From: Diadophis punctatus similis
Taxonomy: Eukaryota; Chordata; Lepidosauria; Squamata; Dipsadidae
Assembly: GCA_023053685.1 (NCBI GenBank)
Contig: JALIGW010000061.1
Span: 1,382,001 to 1,446,000 of the forward strand
DNA length: 64,000 nt
Direction of reading: 5' to 3'
Position 1 is the stretch's first letter. Each line of letters opens with the position of its first letter. Position numbers and translations under genes: made by a program. Shown here one piece after another: positions 27,490 through 40,200 of this stretch. The notes beneath the pieces were generated by a model. That model made no database searches. It saw nothing but the letters and a program-made list of their open reading frames with translations, and was not told the DNA's origin.

Positions 27490-30400
27490 TACAATGGAGT
27501 GAGGTTTTTTCCCAGATACTCACAGGTCTCAGCCAAGAACTCCACGCCCAGCTTCTGTGAATTCAAACTACAATGGAGTGAGGTTTTTTTCCGAGATACT
27601 CACAGGTCTCAGCCAGGAACTCCAACCCCAGGTTCTGTGAATTGAAAATACAATGCAGTGAGGTTTTTCCCCCCAGATACTCACAGGAATCAGCCAGGAA
27701 CTCCACCCCCAGCTTCTGTGAATTCAAACTACAATGCAGCGGGGTTTTTCCCCCCAGATACTCACAAGTCTCATCCAGGAACTCCACCCCCAGCTTCTGT
27801 GAATTCAAACTACAATGGATTGAGGTTTTGTCCCCCAGATACTCACACGTCTCAGCCAGGAACTCCACCAACAGCTTCTGTGAATTCAAACTACAATGGA
27901 GTGAGGTTTTGTTCCCCCAGATACTCACAGGTCTCAGCCAAGAACTCCACCCCCAGCTTCTGTGAATTCAAACTACAATGGAGTGAGGTCCCCCCCCCCT
28001 AGATACTCACAGGTCTCAGCAAGGACCTCCACCCCCAGCTTTTGTGAATTCAAACTATAATGGAGTGAGGTTTTCCCGCCGATACGCACAGGTCTCAGCC
28101 AGGAACTCCACCCCCAGCTTCTGTGAATTCAAACTACAATGGAGTGAGGTTCCCCCCCCCAGATACTCACAGGTCTCAGCCAGGAACTCCACCCCCAGCT
28201 TCTGTGAAATCAAACTACAATGGAGTGAGGTTTTTTTTCCCAGATACTCACAGATCTTAGCCAGGAACTCCACCCCCAGCTTCTGTGAATTGAAACTACA
28301 ATGCAGTGAGGTTTTGTTCCCCCAGATACTCACGGGTCTCAGCCAGGAAGTCCACGCCCAGCTTCTGTGAATTCAAACTACAATGGAGTGAGGTTTGTTC
28401 CCCCAGATACTCACAGGTATCAGCCAGGAACTCCACCCCAGCTTCTGTGAATTGAAACTACAATGCAGTGAGGTTTTTCCCCCCAGATACTCACAAGCCT
28501 CAGCCAGGAATTCCACCCCCAGCTTCTGTGAATTCAAACTAAAATGGATTGAGGTTTTTCTCCCAGATACTCACAGGTCTCAGCCAGGAACTCCACCCCC
28601 AGCTTCTGTGAATTCAAACTGCAATGGAGTGAGGTTTTTCCCCCCAGATACTAACAGGTCTCACCCAAGAACTCCACCCCCAGCTTCTGTGAATTCAAAC
28701 TACAATGGATTGAGGTTTTTTTCCGAGATACTCACAGGTCTCAGCCAGGAACTCCAACCCCAGCTTCTGTGAATTGAAAATACAATGGAGTGAGGTTTTG
28801 TCCCCCAGATATTCACACGTCTCAGCCAGGAACTCCACCAACAGCTTCTGTGAATTCAAACTACAATGGAGTAAGGTTTCTTCCCTCAGATACTCACAGG
28901 TCTCAGCCAGGATGTCCACCCCCAGCTTCTGTGAATTCAAACTACAATGGAGTGAGATTTCTTCCCCCAGATACTTACAGGTCTCAGCCAGGAACTCCAC
29001 CCCCAGCTTCTGTGAATTCAAACTACAATGGAGTGAGGTTTTTTTCCCCAGATACTCACAGGTCTCAGCCAGGAACTCCACCCCCAGCTTCTGTGAATTC
29101 AAACAACAATGGAGTGAGGTTTTGTTCCCCCAGATACTCACAAGTCTCAGCCAGGAACTCCACCCCCAGCTTCTGTGAATTCAAACTACAATGGAGTGAG
29201 GTTTCTTCCCCCAGATACTCACAGGTCTCAGCCAGGAACTCCACTCCAGCTTCTGTGAATTCAAACTACAATGGAGTGAGGTTTTTTTCCCCCAGATACT
29301 AACAAGTCTCAGCCAGGAACTCCACCCGCAGCTTCTGTGAATTCAAACTACAATGGAGTGAGGTTTCGTCCCCCAGATACTCACAGGTCTCAGCCAGGAA
29401 CTCCACCCCCAGCTTCTGTGAATTCAAACTACAATGGAGTGAGGTTTTTTTCCCCAGATACTCACAGGTCTCAGCCAGGAACTCCACCCCCAGCTTCTGT
29501 GAATTCAAACTACAATGAAGTGAGGTTTCTTCCCCAGATACTCACAGGTCTCAGCCAGGAACTCCACGCCAAGCTTCTGTGAATTCATACTGCAATGGAG
29601 TGAGGTTTTTTAACCCAGAAACTCACAGGTCTCAGCCAGGAACTCCACCCCCAGCTTCTGTGAATTCAAACTACAATGAAGTGAGGTTTTGTTCCCCCAG
29701 ATACTCACAAGTCTCAGCCAGGAACTCCACCCCCAGCTTCTGTGAATTCAAACTACAATGGAGTGAGGTTTCTTCCCCCAGATACTCACAGGTCTCAGCC
29801 AGGAACTCCACTCCAGCTTCTGTGAATTCAAACTACAATGGAGTGAGTTTTTTTCCCCCAGATTCTAACAAGTCTCAGCCAGGAACTCCACCCGCAGCTT
29901 CTGTGAATTCAAACTACAATGGAGTGAGGTTTCTTCCCCCAGATACTCACAGGTCTCAGCCAGGAACTCCACGCCCAGCTTCTGTTAAATCAAACTACAA
30001 TGTAGTCAGGTTTCTTCCCGCAGATACTCACAGGTCTCAGCCAGGAACTCCACCCCCAGCTTCTGTGAATTCAAACTACAATGGAGTGAGGTTTTTTTCC
30101 CCAGATACACACCTGTCTCAGCCAGGAACTCCACCCCCAGCTTCTGTGAATTGAAACTACAATGCAGTGAGGTTTTTTCCCCCAGATACTCACAGGTCTC
30201 AGCCAGGAACTCCACTCCAGCTTCTGTGAATTCAAACTACAATGGAGTGAGGTTTTTTCCCCCAGATACTAACAAGTCTCAGCCAGGAACTCCACCCGCA
30301 GCTTCTGTGAATTCAAACTACAATGGAGTGAGGTTTCTTCCCCCAGATACTCACAGGTCTCAGCCAGGAACTCCACGCCCAGCTTCTGTGAAATCAAACT

Positions 30401-33400
30401 ACAATGTAGTGAGGTTTCTTCCCCCAGAAACTCACAGGTCTCAGCCAGGAACTCCACCCCCAGCTTCTGTGAATTCAAACTACAATGCAGCGAGGTTTCC
30501 CCCCAGATACTCACAAGCCTCAGCCAGGAATTCCACCCCCAGCTTCTGTGAATTCAAACTAAAATGGATTGAGGTTTTTCTCCCAGATACTCACAGGTCT
30601 CAGCCAGGAACTCCACCCCCAGCTTCTGTGAATTCAAACTGCAATGCAATGATGTTTTTTCCCCCAGATACTAACAGGTCTCACCCAAGAACTCCACGCC
30701 CAGCTTCTGTGAATTCAAACTACAATGGAGTGAGGTTTTTTCCCAGATACTCACAGGTCTCAGCCAAGAACTCCACGCCCAGCTTCTGTGAATTCAAACT
30801 ACAATGGAGTGAGGTTTTTTTCCGAGATACTCACAGGTCTCAGCCAGGAACTCCAACCCCAGGTTCTGTGAATTGAAAATACAATGCAGTGAGGTTTTTC
30901 CCCCCAGATACTCACAGGAATCAGCCAGGAACTCCACCCCCAGCTTCTGTGAATTCAAACTACAATGCAGCGGGGTTTTTCCCCCCAGATACTCACAAGT
31001 CTCATCCAGGAACTCCACCCCCAGCTTCTGTGAATTCAAACTACAATGGATTGAGGTTTTGTCCCCCAGATACTCACACGTCTCAGCCAGGAACTCCACC
31101 AACAGCTTCTGTGAATTCAAACTACAATGGAGTGAGGTTTTGTTCCCCCAGATACTCACAGGTCTCAGCCAAGAACTCCACCCCCAGCTTCTGTGAATTC
31201 AAACTACAATGGAGTGAGGTCCCCCCCCCAGATACTCACAGGTCTCAGCAAGGACCTCCACCCCCAGCTTTTGTGAATTCAAACTACAATGGAGTGAGGT
31301 TTTCCCGCCGATACGCACAGGTCTCAGCCAGGAACTCCACCCCCAGCTTCTGTGAATTCAAACTACAATGGAGTGAGGTTTCCCCCCCCCCAGATACTCA
31401 CAGGTCTCAGCCAGGAACTCCACCCCCAGCTTCTGTGAAATCAAACTACAATGGAGTGAGGTTTTTTTTCCCAGATACTCACAGATCTTAGCCAGGAACT
31501 CCACCCCCAGCTTCTGTGAATTGAAACTACAATGCAGTGAGGTTTTGTTCCCCCAGATACTCACGGGTCTCAGCCAGGAAGTCCACGCCCAGCTTCTGTG
31601 AATTCAAACTACAATGGAGTGAGGTTTGTTCCCCCAGATACTCACAGGTATCAGCCAGGAACTCCACCCCAGCTTCTGTGAATTGAAACTACAATGCAGT
31701 GAGGTTTTTCCCCCCAGATACTCACAAGCCTCAGCCAGGAATTCCACCCCCAGCTTCTGTGAATTCAAACTAAAATGGATTGAGGTTTTTCTCCCAGATA
31801 CTCACAGGTCTCAGCCAGGAACTCCACCCCCAGCTTCTGTGAATTCAAACTGCAATGGAGTGAGGTTTTTCCCCCCAGATACTAACAGGTCTCACCCAAG
31901 AACTCCACCCCCAGCTTCTGTGAATTCAAACTACAATGGATTGAGGTTTTTTTCCGAGATACTCACAGGTCTCAGCCAGGAACTCCAACCCCAGCTTCTG
32001 TGAATTGAAAATACAATGGAGTGAGGTTTTGTCCCCCAGATATTCACACGTCTCAGCCAGGAACTCCACCAACAGCTTCTGTGAATTCAAACTACAATGG
32101 AGTAAGGTTTCTTCCCTCAGATACTCACAGGTCTCAGCCAGGATGTCCACCCCCAGCTTCTGTGAATTCAAACTACAATGGAGTGAGATTTCTTCCCCCA
32201 GATACTTACAGGTCTCAGCCAGGAACTCCACCCCCAGCTTCTGTGAATTCAAACTACAATGGAGTGAGGTTTTTTTCCCCAGATACTCACAGGTCTCAGC
32301 CAGGAACTCCACCCCCAGCTTCTGTGAATTCAAACAACAATGGAGTGAGGTTTTGTTCCCCCAGATACTCACAAGTCTCAGCCAGGAACTCCACCCCCAG
32401 CTTCTGTGAATTCAAACTACAATGGAGTGAGGTTTCTTCCCCCAGATACTCACAGGTCTCAGCCAGGAACTCCACTCCAGCTTCTGTGAATTCAAACTAC
32501 AATGGAGTGAGGTTTTTTTCCCCCAGATACTAACAAGTCTCAGCCAGGAACTCCACCCGCAGCTTCTGTGAATTCAAACTACAATGGAGTGAGGTTTCGT
32601 CCCCCAGAAACTCACAGGTCTCAGCCAGGAACTCCACCCCCAGCTTCTGTGAATTCAAACTACAATGAAGTGAGGTTTTGTTCCCCCAGATACTCACAAG
32701 TCTCAGCCAGGAACTCCACCCCCAGCTTCTGTGAATTCAAACTACAATGGAGTGAGGTTTCTTCCCCCAGATACTCACAGGTCTCAGCCAGGAACTCCAC
32801 TCCAGCTTCTGTGAATTCAAACTACAATGGAGTGAGTTTTTTTCCCCCAGATTCTAACAAGTCTCAGCCAGGAACTCCACCCGCAGCTTCTGTGAATTCA
32901 AACTACAATGGAGTGAGGTTTCTTCCCCCAGATACTCACAGGTCTCAGCCAGGAACTCCACGCCCAGCTTCTGTTAAATCAAACTACAATGTAGTCAGGT
33001 TTCTTCCCGCAGATACTCACAGGTCTCAGCCAGGAACTCCACCCCCAGCTTCTGTGAATTCAAACTACAATGGAGTGAGGTTTTTTTCCCCAGATACACA
33101 CCTGTCTCAGCCAGGAACTCCACCCCCAGCTTCTGTGAATTGAAACTACAATGCAGTGAGGTTTTTTCCCCCAGATACTCACAGGTCTCAGCCAGGAACT
33201 CCACTCCAGCTTCTGTGAATTCAAACTACAATGGAGTGAGGTTTTTTCCCCCAGATACTAACAAGTCTCAGCCAGGAACTCCACCCGCAGCTTCTGTGAA
33301 TTCAAACTACAATGGAGTGAGGTTTCTTCCCCCAGATACTCACAGGTCTCAGCCAGGAACTCCACGCCCAGCTTCTGTGAAATCAAACTACAATGTAGTG

Positions 33401-36400
33401 AGGTTTCTTCCCCCAGAAACTCACAGGTCTCAGCCAGGAACTCCACCCCCAGCTTCTGTGAATTCAAACTACAATGCAGCGAGGTTTCCCCCCAGATACT
33501 CACAAGCCTCAGCCAGGAATTCCACCCCCAGCTTCTGTGAATTCAAACTAAAATGGATTGAGGTTTTTCTCCCAGATACTCACAGGTCTCAGCCAGGAAC
33601 TCCACCCCCAGCTTCTGTGAATTCAAACTGCAATGCAATGATGTTTTTTCCCCCAGATACTAACAGGTCTCACCCAAGAACTCCACCCCCAGCTTCTGTG
33701 AATTCAAACTACAATGGATTGAGGTTTTTTTCCGAGATACTCACAGATCTCAGCCAGGAACTCCAACCCCAGCTTCTGTGAATTGAAAATACAATGGAGT
33801 GAGGTTTTGTCCCCCAGATATTCACACGTCTCAGCCAGGAACTCCACCAACAGCTTCTGTGAATTCAAACTACAATGGAGTAAGGTTTCTTCCCTCAGAT
33901 ACTCACAGGTCTCAGCCAGGATGTCCACCCCCAGCTTCTGTGAATTCAAACTACAATGGAGTGAGATTTCTTCCCCCAGATACTTACAGGTCTCAGCCAG
34001 GAACTCCACCCCCAGCTTCTGTGAATTCAAACTACAATGGAGTGAGGTTTTTCCCCCCAGATACTCACAGGAATCAGCCAGGAACTCCACCCCCAGCTTC
34101 TGTGAATTCAAACTACAATGCAGCGGGGTTTTTCCCCCCAGATACTCACAAGTCTCATCCAGGAACTCCACCCCCAGCTTCTGTGAATTCAAACTACAAT
34201 GGATTGAGGTTTTGTCCCCCAGATACTCACACGTCTCAGCCAGGAACTCCACCAACAGCTTCTGTGAATTCAAACTACAATGGAGTGAGGTTTTGTTCCC
34301 CCAGATACTCACAGGTCTCAGCCAAGAACTCCACCCCCAGCTTCTGTGAATTCAAACTACAATGGAGTGAGGTCCCCCCCCCAGATACTCACAGGTCTCA
34401 GCAAGGACCTCCACCCCCAGCTTTTGTGAATTCAAACTACAATGGAGTGAGGTTTTCCCGCCGATACGCACAGGTCTCAGCCAGGAACTCCACCCCCAGC
34501 TTCTGTGAATTCAAACTACAATGGAGTGAGGTTTCCCCCCCCCCCAGATACTCACAGGTCTCAGCCAGGAACTCCACCCCCAGCTTCTGTGAAATCAAAC
34601 TACAATGGAGTGAGGTTTTTTTTCCCAGATACTCACAGATCTTAGCCAGGAACTCCACCCCCAGCTTCTGTGAATTGAAACTACAATGCAGTGAGGTTTT
34701 GTTCCCCCAGATACTCACGGGTCTCAGCCAGGAAGTCCACGCCCAGCTTCTGTGAATTCAAACTACAATGGAGTGAGGTTTGTTCCCCCAGATACTCACA
34801 GGTATCAGCCAGGAACTCCACCCCAGCTTCTGTGAATTGAAACTACAATGCAGTGAGGTTTTTCCCCCCAGATACTCACAAGCCTCAGCCAGGAATTCCA
34901 CCCCCAGCTTCTGTGAATTCAAACTAAAATGGATTGAGGTTTTTCTCCCAGATACTCACAGGTCTCAGCCAGGAACTCCACCCCCAGCTTCTGTGAATTC
35001 AAACTACAATGGATTGAGGTTTTTTTCCGAGATACTCACAGGTCTCAGCCAGGAACTCCAACCCCAGCTTCTGTGAATTGAAAATACAATGGAGTGAGGT
35101 TTTGTCCCCCAGATATTCACACGTCTCAGCCAGGAACTCCACCAACAGCTTCTGTGAATTCAAACTACAATGGAGTAAGGTTTCTTCCCTCAGATACTCA
35201 CAGGTCTCAGCCAGGATGTCCACCCCCAGCTTCTGTGAATTCAAACTACAATGGAGTGAGATTTCTTCCCCCAGATACTTACAGGTCTCAGCCAGGAACT
35301 CCACCCCCAGCTTCTGTGAATTCAAACTACAATGGAGTGAGGTTTTTTTCCCCAGATACTCACAGGTCTCAGCCAGGAACTCCACCCCCAGCTTCTGTGA
35401 ATTCAAACAACAATGGAGTGAGGTTTTGTTCCCCCAGATACTCACAAGTCTCAGCCAGGAACTCCACCCCCAGCTTCTGTGAATTCAAACTACAATGGAG
35501 TGAGGTTTCTTCCCCCAGATACTCACAGGTCTCAGCCAGGAACTCCACTCCAGCTTCTGTGAATTCAAACTACAATGGAGTGAGGTTTTTTTCCCCCAGA
35601 TACTAACAAGTCTCAGCCAGGAACTCCACCCGCAGCTTCTGTGAATTCAAACTACAATGGAGTGAGGTTTCGTCCCCCAGAAACTCACAGGTCTCAGCCA
35701 GGAACTCCACCCCCAGCTTCTGTGAATTCAAACTACAATGAAGTGAGGTTTTGTTCCCCCAGATACTCACAAGTCTCAGCCAGGAACTCCACCCCCAGCT
35801 TCTGTGAATTCAAACTACAATGGAGTGAGGTTTCTTCCCCCAGATACTCACAGGTCTCAGCCAGGAACTCCACTCCAGCTTCTGTGAATTCAAACTACAA
35901 TGGAGTGAGTTTTTTTCCCCCAGATTCTAACAAGTCTCAGCCAGGAACTCCACCCGCAGCTTCTGTGAATTCAAACTACAATGGAGTGAGGTTTCTTCCC
36001 CCAGATACTCACAGGTCTCAGCCAGGAACTCCACGCCCAGCTTCTGTTAAATCAAACTACAATGTAGTCAGGTTTCTTCCCGCAGATACTCACAGGTCTC
36101 AGCCAGGAACTCCACCCCCAGCTTCTGTGAATTCAAACTACAATGGAGTGAGGTTTTTTTCCCCAGATACACACCTGTCTCAGCCAGGAACTCCACCCCC
36201 AGCTTCTGTGAATTGAAACTACAATGCAGTGAGGTTTTTTCCCCCAGATACTCACAGGTCTCAGCCAGGAACTCCACTCCAGCTTCTGTGAATTCAAACT
36301 ACAATGGAGTGAGGTTTTTTCCCCCAGATACTAACAAGTCTCAGCCAGGAACTCCACCCGCAGCTTCTGTGAATTCAAACTACAATGGAGTGAGGTTTCT

Positions 36401-37260
36401 TCCCCCAGATACTCACAGGTCTCAGCCAGGAACTCCACGCCCAGCTTCTGTGAAATCAAACTACAATGTAGTGAGGTTTCTTCCCCCAGAAACTCACAGG
36501 TCTCAGCCAGGAACTCCACCCCCAGCTTCTGTGAATTCAAACTACAATGCAGCGAGGTTTCCCCCCAGATACTCACAAGCCTCAGCCAGGAATTCCACCC
36601 CCAGCTTCTGTGAATTCAAACTAAAATGGATTGAGGTTTTTCTCCCAGATACTCACAGGTCTCAGCCAGGAACTCCACCCCCAGCTTCTGTGAATTCAAA
36701 CTGCAATGCAATGATGTTTTTTCCCCCAGATACTAACAGGTCTCACCCAAGAACTCCACCCCCAGCTTCTGTGAATTCAAACTACAATGGATTGAGGTTT
36801 TTTTCCGAGATACTCACAGATCTCAGCCAGGAACTCCAACCCCAGCTTCTGTGAATTGAAAATACAATGGAGTGAGGTTTTGTCCCCCAGATATTCACAC
36901 GTCTCAGCCAGGAACTCCACCAACAGCTTCTGTGAATTCAAACTACAATGGAGTAAGGTTTCTTCCCTCAGATACTCACAGGTCTCAGCCAGGATGTCCA
37001 CCCCCAGCTTCTGTGAATTCAAACTACAATGGAGTGAGATTTCTTCCCCCAGATACTTACAGGTCTCAGCCAGGAACTCCACCCCCAGCTTCTGTGAATT
37101 CAAACTACAATGGAGTGAGGTTTTTTTCCCCAGATACTCACAGGTCTCAGCCAGGAACTCCACCCCCAGCTTCTGTGAATTCAAACAACAATGGAGTGAG
37201 GTTTTGTTCCCCCAGATACTCACAAGTCTCAGCCAGGAACTCCACCCCCAGCTTCTGTGA
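27490..37260. repeat. Three successive copies of a higher-order repeat of about 3.1 kb
   Basis: Copy A is about 27,490-30,720, copy B about 30,721-33,700 and copy C about 34,040-37,260. A to B has an offset of 3,231 bp that drops to 2,989 bp after about 29,400, a loss of three monomers which removes the HindIII-bearing monomer present at 29,571. B to C has an offset of 3,153-3,154 bp and then 3,073 bp, a loss of one monomer near 34,990. Between B and C (about 33,700-34,040) a short segment repeats 31,926-32,260 at an offset of 1,778 bp. The fusion monomer AACTGCAATGCAATGATG is found at about 30,640, 33,630 and 36,705. Confidence 0.8.
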
Positions 37261-40200
37261 ATTCAAACTACAATGGAGTGAGGTTTCTTCCCCCAGATAC
37301 TAACAGGTCTCAGCCAGGAACTCCACCCGCAGCTTCTGTGAATTCAAACTACAATGGAGTGAGGTTTCGTCCCCCAGATACTCACAGGTCTCAGCCAGGA
37401 ACTCCACCCCCAGCTTCTGTGAATTCAAACTACAATGGAGTGAGGTTTTTTTCCCCAGATACTCACAGGTCTCAGCCAGGAACTCCACCCCCAGCTTCTG
37501 TGAATTCAAACTACAATGAAGTGAGGTTTTTTCCCCAGATACTCACAGGTCTCAGCCAGGAACTCCACGCCAAGCTTCTGTGAATTCATACTGCAATGGA
37601 GTGAGGTTTTTTAACCCAGAAACTCACAGGTCTCAGCCAGGAACTCCACCCCCAGCTTCTGTGAATTCAAACTACAATGAAGTGAGGTTTTGTTCCCCCA
37701 GATACTCACAAGTCTCAGCCAGGAACTCCACCCCCAGCTTCTGTGAATTCAAACTACAATGGAGTGAGGTTTCTTCCCCCAGATACTCACAGGTCTCAGC
37801 CAGGAACTCCACTCCAGCTTCTGTGAATTCAAACTACAATGGAGTGAGGTTTTTTCCCCCAGATACTAACAAGTCTCAGCCAGGAACTCCACCCGCAGCT
37901 TCTGTGAATTCAAACTACAATGGAGTGAGGTTTCTTCCCCCAGATACTCACAGGTCTCAGCCAGGAACTCCACGCCCAGCTTCTGTGAAATCAAACTACA
38001 ATGTAGTCAGGTTTCTTCCCCCAGATACTCACAGGTCTCAGCCAGGAACTCCACCCCCAGCTTCTGTGAATTCAAACTACAATGGAGTGAGGTTTTTTCC
38101 CCAGATACACACCTGTCTCAGCCAGGAACTCCACCCCCAGCTTCTGTGAATTGAAACTACAATGCAGTGAGGTTTTTTTGCCAGATACTCACAGGTCTCA
38201 GCCAGGAACTCCACCCCCAGCTTCTGTGAATTGAAAATACAATGCAATGAGGTTTTTTCCCCCAGATACTCACAGGTCTCAGCCAGGAACTCCACTCCAG
38301 CTTCTGTGAATTCAAACTACAATGGAGTGAGGTTTTTTCCCCCAGATACTAACAAGTCTCAGCCAGGAACTCCACCCGCAGCTTCTGTGAATTCAAACTA
38401 CAATGGAGTGAGGTTTCTTCCCCCAGATACTCACAGGTCTCAGCCAGGAACTCCACGCCCATCTTCTGTGAAATCAAACTACAATGGAGTGAGGTTTCTT
38501 CCCCCAGATACTCACAGGTCTCAGCCAGGAACTCCACTCCAGCTTCTGTGAATTCAAACTACAATGGAGTGAGGTTTTTTTCCCCAGATACTAACAAGTC
38601 TCAGCCAGGAACTCCACCCGCAGCTTCTGTGAATTCAAACTACAATGGAGTGAGGTTTCTTCCCCCAGATACTCACAGGTCTCAGCCAGGAACTCCACGC
38701 CCAGCTTCTGTGAAATCAAACTACAATGTAGTCAGGTTTCTTCCCCCAGATACTCACAGGTCTCAGCCAGGAACTCCACCCCCAGCTTCTGTGAATTCAA
38801 ACTACAATGAAGTGAGGTTTTTTTCCCCAGATACACACGTGTCTCAGCCAGGAACTCCACCCCCAGCTTCTGTGAATTGAAACTACAATGCAGTGAGGTT
38901 TTTTTCCCAGATACTCACAGGTCTCAGCCAGGAACTCCACCCCCAGCTTCTGTGAATTGAAAATACAATGCAATGAGGTTTTTTCCCCCAGATACTCACA
39001 GGTCTCAGCCAGGAACTCCACTCCAGCTTCTGTGAATTCAAACTACAATGGAGTGAGGTTTTTTCCCCCAGATACTAACAAGTCTCAGCCAGGAACTCCA
39101 CCCGCAGCTTCTGTGAATTCAAACTACAATGGAGTGAGGTTTCTTCCCCCAGATACTCACAGGTCTCAGCCAGGAACTCCACGCCCAGCTTCTGTGAAAT
39201 CAAACTACAATGTAGTGAGGTTTCTTCCCCCAGATACTCACAGGTCTCAGCCAGGAACTCCACCCCCAGCTTCTGTGAATTCAAACTACAATGGAGTGAG
39301 GTTTTTTTCCCCAGATACACACCTGTCTCAGCCAGGAACTCCACCCCCAGCTTCTGTGAATTGAAACTACAATGCAGTGAGGTTTTTTTCCCAGATACTC
39401 ACAGGTCTCAGCCAGGAACTCCACCCCCAGCTTCTGTGAATTGAAAATACAATGCAATGAGGTTTTTCCCCCCAGATACTCACAGGTCTCAGCCAGGAGC
39501 TCCACCTCCAGCTTCTGTGAATTCAAACTACAATGCAGCGAGGTTTCCCCCCAGATACTCACAGGTCTCAGCCAGGAACTCCACCCCCAGCTTCTGTGAA
39601 TTCAAACTACAATGGAGTGAGGTTTTTTTCCCAGATACTCACAGGTCTCAGCCAGGAACTCCACCCCCAGCTTCTGTGAATTGAAAATACAATGCAATGA
39701 GGTTTTTTCCCCCAGATACTCACAGGTCTCAGCCAGGAGCTCCACTTCCAGCTTCTGTGAATTCAAACTACAATGCAGCGAGGTTTTTCCCCCCAGATAC
39801 TCACAAGTGTCATCCAGGAACTCCACCCCCAGCTTCTTTGAATTCAAACTACAATGGAGTGAGGTTTTTTCTCCCAGATACTCACAGGTCTCAACCAAGA
39901 ACTCCACCAACAGCTTCTGTGAATTCAAACTACAATGGAGTGAGGTTTTGTTCCCCCAGATACTCACAGGTCTCAGCCAAGAACTCCACCCCAGCTTCTG
40001 TGAATTCAAACTACAATGGAGTGAGGTTTCCCCCCCCAGATACTCACAGGTCTCAGCAAGGACCTCCACCCCCAGCTTTTTTGAATTCAAACTACAGTGG
40101 AGTGAGGTTTTCCCCCGATACTCACAGGTCTCAGCCAGGAACTCCACCCCCAGCTTTTGTGAATTCAAACTACAATGGAGTGAGGTTCCCCCCCCCCGAT

